Assembly (NCBI GenBank): GCA_031258505.1
Contig: JAIRMT010000162.1
Coordinates: forward strand, 1 to 8,257
Direction: 5' to 3'
From: Treponema sp.
Lineage (GTDB): Bacteria > Spirochaetota > Spirochaetia > Treponematales > Breznakiellaceae
Length of the DNA stretch: 8,257 bases
The notes under the pieces are model-generated. The model searched no databases, was not told the origin of the DNA, and worked only from the letters and a program-made list of their open reading frames with translations. Of the stretch, positions 1 through 6,516 are shown piece by piece (positions within the stretch are counted from its first letter, which is position 1; each line of letters begins with the position of its first letter). The position numbers and the translations under genes were made by a program.

Positions 1-1
1 C

Positions 2-46
2 GACATCGTTACCACCTGTGCTGTTACGCTTTCGCGCGCGAAGTAG
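2..46 (+). CDS. 3' end of an upstream gene (partial, product unknown)
   Basis: Frame 2 reads DIVTTCAVTLSRAK and then TAG at 44-46. A strong rho-independent-type hairpin starts 15 bases after this stop, which is the spacing expected for the last gene of a transcription unit. That is the main reason to prefer this frame, because frames 1 and 3 are also open here. Only 14 codons lie inside the window, so no family can be named. Confidence 0.35.
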   Translation, partial: DIVTTCAVTLSRAK

Positions 47-60
47 CAACACAAACGCGC

Positions 61-89
61 AAAAAGCCCACCACATCGGTGGGCTTTTT
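61..89 (+). terminator. Strong intrinsic terminator, potentially bidirectional
   Basis: A perfect 12-bp stem pairs AAAAAGCCCACC (61-72) with GGTGGGCTTTTT (78-89) around a 5-base loop. The GC-rich core followed by five T, with five A on the other side, lets it work in both directions. It follows the probable stop codon at 44-46 and separates that gene from the tandem array. Confidence 0.85.
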
Positions 90-99
90 CTGTAAGGAA

Positions 100-351
100 T
101 TGGCTAAATCTTCTCAGCCACTTACTAAATCTTCTCAGCCACTCGCTAAATCTTCTCAGCCACTTACTAAATCTTCTCAGCCACTTACTAAATCTTCTCA
201 GCCGCTCGCTAAATCTTCTCAGCCACTCGCTAAATCTTCTCAGCCACTTACTAAATCTTCTCAGCCGCTCGCTAAATCTTCTCAGCCACTCGCTAAATCT
301 TCTCAGCCGCTCGCTAAATCTTCTCAGCCACTTACTAAATCTTCTCAGCCG
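100..351. repeat. Tandem array 1: 12 copies of a 21-bp unit
   Basis: Twelve back-to-back 21-bp units keep exact register, with core AAATCTTCTCAGCC. The join between units occurs in two main forms, CTTACT and CTCGCT, and the preceding proline codon is CCA or CCG. The array is therefore a mosaic of closely related variants, not a clean homopolymeric expansion. Read on + in frame 1 it encodes the heptad L(A/T)KSSQP. A second + frame is also open (AAT CTT CTC AGC...), as is one minus frame (WLRRFS plus K or E). The minus frame is preceded by TAA at 352-354 and has no ATG, so none of the frames has a convincing start or ribosome site. It lies between a terminator and the 3' end of a convergent gene, which favours a non-coding array. 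There is no spacer diversity, so it is not CRISPR. Confidence 0.95.
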
Positions 352-423
352 TTAGTTACAACTGAGGGGACGCCTTTTGTTCCGCCATCAGCCCATAAGA
401 AACAGGACCGGGGATTGGCCAGC

Positions 424-461
424 CCTGCTCCCTTACTCACGCGGTTCAGGGCGGGAGCAGG
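424..461 (-). terminator. Hairpin spanning the stop codon of the oxidoreductase gene
   Basis: A perfect 9-bp inverted repeat, CCTGCTCCC (424-432) and GGGAGCAGG (453-461), has a 20-base loop. The stop codon of the minus-strand oxidoreductase gene (433-435) lies in the loop, next to the stem. There is no T tract on the minus strand after the stem, so it is not a classical intrinsic terminator. It may act as an mRNA 3'-end stabiliser or a weak or factor-assisted terminator for the thuA-like/oxidoreductase operon. Confidence 0.45.
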
Positions 462-1512
462 TACTCTTCACGTTGTAGTATGAACCAGAAGTGGAGGCGT
501 CGTGAATGCCGTGCATCACGTCGAGAACGTGATAGGCAAGCTCGCCAGAGGCGCGGTGAGGCCGGTTCTCGGTGATGGCTTCGGCCATGTCCGTGATGCC
601 AATACCACGACTGTTCTCAGAAAAATCTTTCAACAGAGGAATTTCCGACCATGTCTCGGCAAAACCGCGCCGCACATAAACCGGACCCCCAAAGCAGTTG
701 GGGTCAGGAACCCGTAACGAACCTTCTGACCCGTAAATCTCAATGAACGGCAAGGTATGGGAATACACGTCAAAGCTCATGATGATAGTTCCAACCGCGC
801 CAGAGGCAAAGTCAAGCACGCCGGCAATATGAGTCGGTACGTCAACCGTGATGACTTCGCCATAGTGAGGCTGGCTTGTGATGGTGCGGGTTTCAAAGCC
901 TTTTTTCGCGGAACCACAGACCCGCGTGATTGGGCCAAGTAGGTTTACCAGCGCGGTCAGGTAGTATGGACCCATATCGAACATAGGCCCGCCGCCAGTC
1001 TTGTAGTAGAACTCTGGGTCTGGGTGCCATGTTTCATGGCCATGACCAACCATAAACGCGGTTGCGGCCAGGGGACGACCTATCCAGCCATCGTCAATGA
1101 GCTTACGGCAGGTTTGAATGCCCGCGCCTAAAAAGGTGTCAGGAGCGCCGCCCACGCGCACCTTGTTTTTGGCTGCAACTTCCATCACTTCTTGCGCTTC
1201 TTCGCGTTTGGCGCAGAGCGGTTTCTCGTCGTACACGTGCTTGCCGGCCTTGACTGCAGCAAGGGCCACGCCGTAGTGGTTCTGCGGCTGGGTGATGTTG
1301 AGAATGATGTCCACATCCGGGCTATTGATGAGGTCTTCGGTTTTGAGGATATGGGGAATTCCATAATCCGCATTGGCTGTGGCCGCCCGCTCGTGAATGA
1401 GGTCTGTAACAGCGCTTACTTTCACCCGCTGCCCGAACATACCCGTCAGATTCTTGAGATAGATGCCGCTGATAGCGCCTACCCCGACTATACCGATACG
1501 CTGAATACCCAT
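433..1512 (-). CDS. Gfo/Idh/MocA family NAD(P)-dependent oxidoreductase
   Basis: This 359-aa protein has a normal length for the family. The N-terminal Rossmann domain shows the dinucleotide motif GIVGVGAIS at residues 7-15. The family signature EKP is at 96-98 (HVYDEKPLC), with Lys97 expected to sit at the nicotinamide and sugar site. The C-terminal alpha/beta domain starts near residue 125. It contains GGGPMFDMGPYYLTAL at 173-188, where many relatives have a D-x-G-x-H motif; here Tyr183 takes the His place, as in one subgroup of glucose-fructose oxidoreductase-like enzymes. Members oxidise or reduce sugars, inositols or glycosides in the cytoplasm; the substrate cannot be read from sequence. 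The start ATG overlaps the stop of the upstream ThuA-like gene by one base (TAATG), so the two are translationally coupled. There is no signal peptide. Confidence 0.9.
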   Translation of the reverse strand: MGIQRIGIVGVGAISGIYLKNLTGMFGQRVKVSAVTDLIHERAATANADYGIPHILKTEDLINSPDVDIILNITQPQNHYGVALAAVKAGKHVYDEKPLCAKREEAQEVMEVAAKNKVRVGGAPDTFLGAGIQTCRKLIDDGWIGRPLAATAFMVGHGHETWHPDPEFYYKTGGGPMFDMGPYYLTALVNLLGPITRVCGSAKKGFETRTITSQPHYGEVITVDVPTHIAGVLDFASGAVGTIIMSFDVYSHTLPFIEIYGSEGSLRVPDPNCFGGPVYVRRGFAETWSEIPLLKDFSENSRGIGITDMAEAITENRPHRASGELAYHVLDVMHGIHDASTSGSYYNVKSTCSRPEPRE

Positions 1513-2237
1513 TAAAACATCTTCCTTTCGTTCTTAAAATCTTCCGCTGAATACCCATGCTCAACGGCGATCCGCTTTCCTTCGGCAGCCCAAAGCATAC
1601 CTCGTTTCATAAGCTCCCAAGCCTCTGGAATGTCGAATATATCGTTGTGATGACCCAGGGCGTTATAGAAAACCCGTCCATGTCCCCAGCGCTTTGTCCA
1701 CACCACTGGTACGTCAACCTCGCCGTTAGCCGAGTGATACCACTTGACTGATACGGAGAAGCGCGTGGTTGCCAGTACCTCATTGGCCGGGTCAACATGG
1801 AGGTAATACTGCTCGGAGCTGACGTCAAAGTCCTTAATCCCCTCGGTAAGGGGATTGGAGCTGCTGATGATGTTTACGCGGTATGGGGTTCCGTCGCCGC
1901 CCGGATGGGAAACCCAGTTTGCGCCGGTAACGAACTGCCATCCCACATTGGTTCTGAAGGAGTCGCACATACCCCCATGACAGCCCGCCATGCCAACGCC
2001 TGAACCGATTGCTTCCATAACCGGCTCTTCCTGCTCGGCGCTCAGTTGGCCGCCAGTCCAGACCGGTGCGAGCAGGTCCAGAGACATAAGGTAATCCTTG
2101 TCTTCCAGAACCGTGAGCGTCTCTGAGAGATTAACCTCAAAGCCCTTGGATTCAAGAAAATCTTTGAAACGCGCGCTCACCAACTTTGGTTCATGCCCGT
2201 CCCAGCCTCCACAGAGGATCAATGCTTTTCTTTTCAT
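1512..2237 (-). CDS. ThuA-like domain protein (trehalose utilisation family)
   Basis: This 241-aa protein spans a single ThuA domain, a glutamine-amidotransferase-like alpha/beta fold. Supporting motifs are LILCGGWDGHEP near residues 6-17, GCHGGM at 85-90 (in the position of the amidotransferase nucleophile turn but with His, not Cys, at 87), HPGGDGTPYRV at 111-121, SEQYYLHVDP at 141-150, and WGHGRVFYNALGHHNDIFD at 184-202. In rhizobia ThuA works with ThuB, a Gfo/Idh oxidoreductase, in the conversion of trehalose and related disaccharides to 3-keto derivatives. The downstream gene here is also a Gfo/Idh protein, so the pair probably forms the same kind of module. The actual sugar is unknown, and no transporter is visible in the window. 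The start at 2235-2237 has a clear AAGGAAA ribosome site (minus strand, 2243-2249). No signal peptide is seen. Confidence 0.85.
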   Translation of the reverse strand: MKRKALILCGGWDGHEPKLVSARFKDFLESKGFEVNLSETLTVLEDKDYLMSLDLLAPVWTGGQLSAEQEEPVMEAIGSGVGMAGCHGGMCDSFRTNVGWQFVTGANWVSHPGGDGTPYRVNIISSSNPLTEGIKDFDVSSEQYYLHVDPANEVLATTRFSVSVKWYHSANGEVDVPVVWTKRWGHGRVFYNALGHHNDIFDIPEAWELMKRGMLWAAEGKRIAVEHGYSAEDFKNERKMF

Positions 2238-2242
2238 AGAAA

Positions 2243-2249
2243 TTTCCTT
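2243..2249 (-). promoter_or_regulatory. Ribosome binding site of the ThuA-like gene
   Basis: AAGGAAA on the minus strand ends about 5 bases before the ATG at 2237-2235, which supports this start. Confidence 0.6.
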
Positions 2250-2301
2250 TTGAAGCGGTTTAAAAAGTCAAATTTGGAAATCGCTTCTCGTTTTTAGTTA
2301 G

Positions 2302-2329
2302 TGTATACCTGTTTCTGATTTGTACACAA
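2302..2329 (-). promoter_or_regulatory. Possible promoter and operator of the ThuA-like operon
   Basis: Reading the minus strand, TTGTGT (2329-2324) and TATACA (2307-2302) are separated by 16 bases. They resemble weak -35 and -10 boxes placed about 65 bases before the ThuA-like start. Both boxes lie within near-palindromes, TTGTACACAA (2320-2329) and GTATAC (2303-2308), whose centres are 19 bases apart. This arrangement could hold a sugar-responsive repressor of GntR or LacI type. No regulator gene is in the window, so this is pattern-based only. Confidence 0.35.
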
Positions 2330-2389
2330 GCTATCGCTCACTGTGGGCTGGGTGCATAGCGAATACGTTTGAGCTTCTCATTGATACAC

Positions 2390-2419
2390 TTGAAAAAAAA
2401 GCGCATACAATGTTATACT
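2390..2419 (+). promoter_or_regulatory. Putative sigma-70-type promoter of the cheW operon
   Basis: TTGAAA (2390-2395) and TATACT (2414-2419) are separated by 18 bases and lie 20 bases before the cheW start. An overlapping alternative is TTGATA (2381-2386) with TACAAT (2406-2411), spacing 19. The first would leave a very short 5' leader. No other good promoter is visible inside the five-gene block, so this one probably drives the whole operon. Confidence 0.5.
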
Positions 2420-2426
2420 GGTTCAA

Positions 2427-2433
2427 AAGGGGA
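2427..2433 (+). promoter_or_regulatory. Ribosome binding site of cheW
   Basis: AAGGGGA lies 5 bases before the ATG at 2439 and fixes the start. Confidence 0.7.
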
Positions 2434-2438
2434 TAAGT

Positions 2439-2909
2439 ATGGCCGAACAACAACAATTAGTTACGTTTCAGCTTGGTGAAGAGTTATATGGGATCAATAT
2501 CATGGATGTGAAGGAGATCGTTCATGTTCAGACAATTCGGACAATTCCGAATGCTCCTTCGTATGTTGAAGGTATCTTTAACCTTCGCAGTGAGATCATT
2601 CCTATTGTTAACCTGCATAAGCGGTTTCATCTGCGAAAGCTGGCGGAATCCGAAGAGGATGAACTACTCTCCGGCTTTGTCATTCTGGATATTGATGGCA
2701 TGAAGCTGGGGGTTATCATTGATCGCGTGTCGCGGGTAGTTACTATCGAAAAGGAAGATATTCAGCCACCACCGCAGATGGTGGCTGGTATAGGCGCGGA
2801 GTATATTCAGGGAGTTGTACGTCAGGAGAATGGTTATCTTGTCATTCTGGGTATCCGCGATCTCTTTAATCCTAAAGAACTCCAGAAACTTGCCGGGCTT
2901 AATGCTTAA
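2439..2909 (+). CDS. cheW: Chemotaxis coupling protein CheW
   Basis: This 156-aa single-domain CheW protein has the usual length. It links methyl-accepting chemoreceptors to the histidine kinase CheA at the inner face of the membrane. Visible family landmarks are the opening strand VTFQLGEELYGINIMDVKEI (residues 8-27), the IRTIPNAPSYVEGIFNLR segment (33-50) with conserved Arg50, IIPIVNL (53-59), the second-half strand LGVIIDRVSRVV (90-101), and the closing YLVILGIRDLF (133-143). The usual NLRG is NLRS here. It is the first gene of a plus-strand operon, and the next gene begins 2 bases after its stop. No CheA, CheY or receptor gene is in the window, so it is separate from any main chemotaxis cluster and may be one of several CheW paralogues. 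Confidence 0.95.
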   Translation: MAEQQQLVTFQLGEELYGINIMDVKEIVHVQTIRTIPNAPSYVEGIFNLRSEIIPIVNLHKRFHLRKLAESEEDELLSGFVILDIDGMKLGVIIDRVSRVVTIEKEDIQPPPQMVAGIGAEYIQGVVRQENGYLVILGIRDLFNPKELQKLAGLNA

Positions 2910-2911
2910 AC

Positions 2912-3943
2912 ATGAAGATTGAAGTCTATTCTCCAACCATCAGGCGGAAGGAGATGGACGCGGTTCTGACGGCGCTGGTGGAAGATCAGATTGGCCCAGG
3001 CGAGCAAACCAGACTGCTATTGCAACACGCGAAGGAATCACTGGGCTTTGATTACTGTTTAGCCCTACGAAGTCCGGCTATCGCATTGTACATGGCGCTA
3101 AAACTGCTCAATCTTGAGGATGGCGCAGGGGTGCTGATTCCTGCGTTTTCACCTCGTTACTATCTGCGCGTTATTGAGGATTTGCGTCTCTGTCCTCTGT
3201 ATTGCGATGTAGCGCCGTTTTCCGCATGCGTGAGTCGTGAGACCATTGAGGCAGCTATGAGTGCCAGACCAGAAAGCGTTGCGCCGCATGTTATCATTCT
3301 TCATCATACGCTGGGTTTTGTGCCGGACACTTCTGCCATTAGCCAGATCGGACTTCCGATTATTGAAAACATTTCTCAGAGCTACGGCACAACGCGGGAA
3401 GATGGAAAGCCCCTGTCTTCCTCAATGTTTACGATACTGGGGCTTGAGGCGCGGGATATGCTCACTGCGGGCTGCGGGGCCTTGCTTTACTCGGTGAATC
3501 GCCGCGACGCCACAGTGTTGCGGAACCGTGAGAGCTTGCTGCCGGAATACCAACTGCCGGATATGAACGCGGCAATGGCAACCGTGCAGTTTCGGGAGGC
3601 TGCCAAAAACCTTGAGAAACGTAGGGAGATTGCGCAAATCTATGTCCAGAGCGCCATGCAGACGCGGCATAAGCGTTTCATACAGGATGGCTCCTACAAC
3701 AACTATGCCTTCCCGCTGATCCTTGAGACCGGCGTGAAAGACGTAAAGGCTTATGCCAAACGCAAGGAAATTGTCGTGGAAAGCGCCTTTGACGAAACGC
3801 TTGTGGGAAGCGGCGCGATTCCTTCGAGTCTCTGTCCCGAAAGCTACGCCCTATCTCTGCGAACCGTGCTTTTCCCCCTCTATCCCCGCCTGGGGGCTCT
3901 AGCCATCGAGAAAGTCGCTAAACTGATTGGTACATTGCCATAA
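2912..3943 (+). CDS. DegT/DnrJ/EryC1-fold protein lacking the PLP residues (probable pseudo-aminotransferase)
   Basis: This 343-aa protein is slightly shorter than typical sugar aminotransferases (about 370 aa). The fold is recognisable from GPGEQTRLL (residues 28-36), LRSPAIALYMALKLL (52-66; active members have GT-type turns), VLIPAFSPRYYLRVIE (74-89), and PDMNAAMATVQF (216-227) followed by a helix with R..IA..Y. FPLYPRL (321-327) near the end is also characteristic. Two cofactor positions look changed. The Asp that pairs with the PLP ring nitrogen (ED-A-A-H type motif) is Asn153 in IIENISQSYG. The Schiff-base Lys before TGEGG is replaced in RDMLTAGCGA (181-190), where my alignment puts Asp182. 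An active transaminase is therefore unlikely, and a binding or structural role is possible. It sits 2 bases after cheW. What it binds is unknown. Confidence 0.75.
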   Translation: MKIEVYSPTIRRKEMDAVLTALVEDQIGPGEQTRLLLQHAKESLGFDYCLALRSPAIALYMALKLLNLEDGAGVLIPAFSPRYYLRVIEDLRLCPLYCDVAPFSACVSRETIEAAMSARPESVAPHVIILHHTLGFVPDTSAISQIGLPIIENISQSYGTTREDGKPLSSSMFTILGLEARDMLTAGCGALLYSVNRRDATVLRNRESLLPEYQLPDMNAAMATVQFREAAKNLEKRREIAQIYVQSAMQTRHKRFIQDGSYNNYAFPLILETGVKDVKAYAKRKEIVVESAFDETLVGSGAIPSSLCPESYALSLRTVLFPLYPRLGALAIEKVAKLIGTLP

Positions 3944-3950
3944 AGGAGAT
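3943..3950 (+). promoter_or_regulatory. Ribosome binding site of the NAD kinase gene
   Basis: AAGGAGAT overlaps the last base of the preceding stop codon and lies 8 bases before the ATG at 3959. A second AGGA at 3951-3954 is closer. Together they support the chosen start. Confidence 0.6.
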
Positions 3951-3958
3951 AGGAAAAT

Positions 3959-4849
3959 ATGTCCAAGAAGGCGCTGCTCTTTATCAATATCTACAAGATA
4001 GGTGCGCAAGTTCTGGCTAATGAAATAAACGAGGAACTCACAAGGCAGGGTTTCCTCACCGATACATTGTCGCTGGAGTCTGAAGGTGGAAAAGTCGAGG
4101 ATTCGACGCTCGACCGCTATGATCTCGCGTTCAGCCTGGGCGGGGACGGAACCGTACTGTTTGCGGCGCGCGCCTTGGCGCGTTTCGATACGCCAATCTT
4201 CCCGATCCATTTAGGGACGCTTGGGTTTATCGCGTCTGTGCTGCCTGAGCAATGGGCTGATACGTTTAAACAATGGCAGGCGGGCAAGGTCGGGCTTTCT
4301 CGGCGGCTCATGCTTGAAGTGCGGGTCGAGCGGGCTGATAAGGTCGTGGCACTTGGAACCTGTCTCAACGATATCGTTATTTCCGCGTCAGGCATCGCCA
4401 AACTGATACGCCTCAAGGTAGAGGTCAGCGCGTCACTTGGTCTCGGTGAATACCGCTCCGATGGGCTGATCGTTGCAACGCCGACCGGTTCCACCGCCTA
4501 TTCCATGTCAGCTGGCGGCCCGATCCTCGATCCAGAGATGGACGCGCTCATCATTAACCCCATCTGCCCTTTCAGTCTGTCGAGCAGGCCGCTTGTCGTG
4601 CCTGCCGATGAAACCATTGTTATAAGAGTTGAGCCACACCAGCGCAGCGGCGTACTTCTGACCTTCGATGGTCAAGTTACTCAGAGCCTTGAACCCAATG
4701 ACCGCATATATGTGAAACAAGCGCGCTATCGGGCTACCTTTATCGCGTCAGACCGGAGCGTGTTTTACGAGGCGCTTCGCGCCAAGCTCTCGTGGTCTGC
4801 TAGCGCTGGCGGCGCCAGCAAAACCGATGATGGAGGCGGTCATGCTTGA
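3959..4849 (+). CDS. nadK: NAD kinase (ATP-NAD kinase)
   Basis: This 296-aa enzyme phosphorylates NAD to NADP in the cytoplasm and has the usual bacterial length. The hallmark GGDGT is at 61-65 (LAFSLGGDGTVLFAAR), with Asp63 the expected catalytic residue. Further motifs are IHLGTLGFI (83-91; the His before LGT stands where many have Asn), CLNDIVI (135-141), and DGLIVATPTGSTAYSMSAGG (168-187), the NAD-binding core. PICPFSLSSRPLVV (201-214) has Phe where most bacterial enzymes have His. The last about 15 residues are Gly, Ser and Asp rich and probably disordered. The gene also carries the recN ribosome site, and its end overlaps the recN start by 8 bases. ppnK is the alternative symbol. Confidence 0.95.
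   Translation: MSKKALLFINIYKIGAQVLANEINEELTRQGFLTDTLSLESEGGKVEDSTLDRYDLAFSLGGDGTVLFAARALARFDTPIFPIHLGTLGFIASVLPEQWADTFKQWQAGKVGLSRRLMLEVRVERADKVVALGTCLNDIVISASGIAKLIRLKVEVSASLGLGEYRSDGLIVATPTGSTAYSMSAGGPILDPEMDALIINPICPFSLSSRPLVVPADETIVIRVEPHQRSGVLLTFDGQVTQSLEPNDRIYVKQARYRATFIASDRSVFYEALRAKLSWSASAGGASKTDDGGGHA
4832..4836 (+). promoter_or_regulatory. Ribosome binding site deciding the recN start
   Basis: GGAGG lies 5 bases before the ATG at 4842. The in-frame ATGs at 4827 and 4830 have no such signal, so recN is taken to start at 4842, overlapping the nadK stop by 8 bases. The resulting N-terminus MLEELSIRNFALI matches how RecN proteins usually begin. Confidence 0.75.
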
Positions 4850-6512
4850 AGAACTGAGTATCAGAAACTTCGCCCTTATTGAAAATCTATCTCTTAACTT
4901 TGATCGGGGTTTCACCGTATTAAGCGGTGAAACCGGCGCAGGCAAGTCCATCATCGTAGGCGCCTTGAGCTTTTTGTTAGGCGCAAAGGCAGACGCCGAC
5001 TCGATCCGCAGCGGCGCTGAGGAAACCAGCGTGTCTGCCGCGATTTCGGTGAGCGCGAAAAACAATGAGGCTCGCGCATGGCTTGCCCAGCGGGACATTC
5101 TTTTGGACGAAGATCGGCTTGTTGTTAGACGGAACCTCAAAACCAGCGGGCGCGGTTCCATGTATATTCAGAATGTGCCGCTCACCCGCAATGAGCTTAC
5201 AGAGTTCATGGCCCTGCTCTTTGACCTGCACGGCCAGCATACCCATGAATCGCTTCTGAGGCGGGAAAATCATCGCAAGTATCTGGACCGTTTTGCCCTG
5301 CTTGAAACTGAAACCACCGCGTATAATGAGCGTTTCCTTGAGCTGGCTGAGAAAAAAAAGACGTTTGAGGCAAAGTTAAGTTCAGCGCGAGAACGGCAAG
5401 AACGGCTTGAGATACTGGGTTATGCAATAGAGGAAATCACCAGCGCCGCGCCTAAAAGCGGGGAAATTCGGGAACTGGAAAACGAGGCCGCGCGCCTGGG
5501 CGACTTCGAGAAACTAGCGGAACAGGTGAACAACGCCGCAGGTTCCTTCTTTGATGATGAAGTTTCGGTGTTGAGCTTGGCGCGCAGAACCCGTCCGGCG
5601 CTTGAAAGCGCTGTTAGCATTGATGAATCGCTTGCCACGCTTCGTAAGCGTGTGGAAGACCTTTACTACGAGGCAGAGGACATTGCCGGCGAATTCCGCG
5701 CCTATCGTGAGGGGCTGACTTATGACCCCCGTCGTCTTGAAGAAGTGGAGGAACGGCTTGCCTTGCTCTACCGGCTCAAGAAAAAGTATGGAAACGGGAG
5801 TGAAGCCGCGCTCCTGCGATACCAGACCGAGGCTGAGGCTGAGATTGATGCGCTTTCCCACGCTGAAGAAAACCGGGAGAAGCTAAAAGAAGAAATTGCA
5901 GCGCTTGAGAAAGACATTGCCACCCGCGCCTCAAGCATAAGCGCGAAACGTAAGGCTGCCGCATCGCGGCTCGGTTCAGCAATCGGTGAAGTTCTGGGGC
6001 GACTAGGTATGCCTGCGGCGCGTTTTCTGGTTACCGTTAAAACCAGCCCTATTGGGCCCTGGGGCATGGATGAGGTGGACTTTCTTATATCAGCCAATAA
6101 GGGCGAGCCTGAGAAACCGCTTGCCCGCATTGCCAGTGGCGGCGAGCTATCCCGTGTCATGCTTGCCATCAAAACCGCGCTTGCCGGCGCAGACACGCTT
6201 GAAACGCTGGTGTTTGACGAGATTGATGCTGGCATCGGCGGGGAAGTTGCCATAACTGTGGGGGAATATCTAGCGAGGATCAGCGCTCTGAAGCAGATCT
6301 TTTGCGTTACCCATCTGGCCAGTATCGCAGTCCGTGCCGATAATCATGTTAAGGTCGTGAAGACATCCATGGGTGAGCGGACTATCACCAGTGTCAAGGA
6401 ACTGCGCTCAAAAGAACAGCGTGCAGAAATAGCGCGTATGCTCTCCGGCGACGCGGGAACTGCGGCACTCGCACACGCCGATGACTTACTCGCAAAATAT
6501 CATCACAGGTGA
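4842..6512 (+). CDS. recN: DNA repair protein RecN (SMC-like ATPase)
   Basis: This 556-aa SMC-family protein acts early at DNA double-strand breaks. Residues are numbered from the ATG at 4842. Walker A GETGAGKS is at 29-36. The RecN-typical DLHGQHTHESLL follows at 128-139. Central coiled-coil segments are rich in Glu, Lys, Arg and Leu (about 150-225 and 265-380). The ABC signature ASGGELSRVMLAIKTAL is at 431-447, Walker B LVFDEIDAGIGGE at 456-468, and the switch histidine in CVTHLASIA at 488-496. The length is near the usual 550-560 aa and all ATPase motifs look intact. Start choice rests on the GGAGG site. It overlaps nadK by 8 bases and is followed after 4 bases by a helical gene of unknown role. 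No LexA-type box is evident before it, so it probably relies on the operon promoter. Confidence 0.96.
   Translation: MLEELSIRNFALIENLSLNFDRGFTVLSGETGAGKSIIVGALSFLLGAKADADSIRSGAEETSVSAAISVSAKNNEARAWLAQRDILLDEDRLVVRRNLKTSGRGSMYIQNVPLTRNELTEFMALLFDLHGQHTHESLLRRENHRKYLDRFALLETETTAYNERFLELAEKKKTFEAKLSSARERQERLEILGYAIEEITSAAPKSGEIRELENEAARLGDFEKLAEQVNNAAGSFFDDEVSVLSLARRTRPALESAVSIDESLATLRKRVEDLYYEAEDIAGEFRAYREGLTYDPRRLEEVEERLALLYRLKKKYGNGSEAALLRYQTEAEAEIDALSHAEENREKLKEEIAALEKDIATRASSISAKRKAAASRLGSAIGEVLGRLGMPAARFLVTVKTSPIGPWGMDEVDFLISANKGEPEKPLARIASGGELSRVMLAIKTALAGADTLETLVFDEIDAGIGGEVAITVGEYLARISALKQIFCVTHLASIAVRADNHVKVVKTSMGERTITSVKELRSKEQRAEIARMLSGDAGTAALAHADDLLAKYHHR
6506..6511 (+). promoter_or_regulatory. 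Ribosome binding site deciding the start of the gene after recN
   Basis: AGGTGA overlaps the recN stop and lies 5 bases before ATG 6517. An in-frame ATG at 6481 would sit inside recN without a ribosome site, so 6517 is preferred. Confidence 0.6.
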
Positions 6513-6516
6513 AAAA

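Noticed and set aside
79..483. Plus-strand open frame through array 1 (LxKSSQP repeats), GTG at 79
   Set aside because: The GTG lies inside the terminator stem, there is no ribosome site, the frame is open all the way from base 1, and its end runs antisense into a well-supported gene. The opening is explained by repetition of one stop-free unit.
4827..4841. Earlier recN start at 4827
   Set aside because: GGAGG at 4832-4836 lies downstream of that ATG and is correctly placed only for 4842, which also gives the standard RecN N-terminus.
5768..6253. 161-codon open frame antisense to recN
   Set aside because: It covers the conserved RecN C-terminal ATPase region, is Ser/Ala rich as expected of a reverse-strand shadow, and shows no family motif.
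6481..6516. Earlier start (ATG 6481) for the gene after recN
   Set aside because: It would overlap recN by 32 bases with no ribosome site, whereas ATG 6517 has AGGTGA at the right distance.
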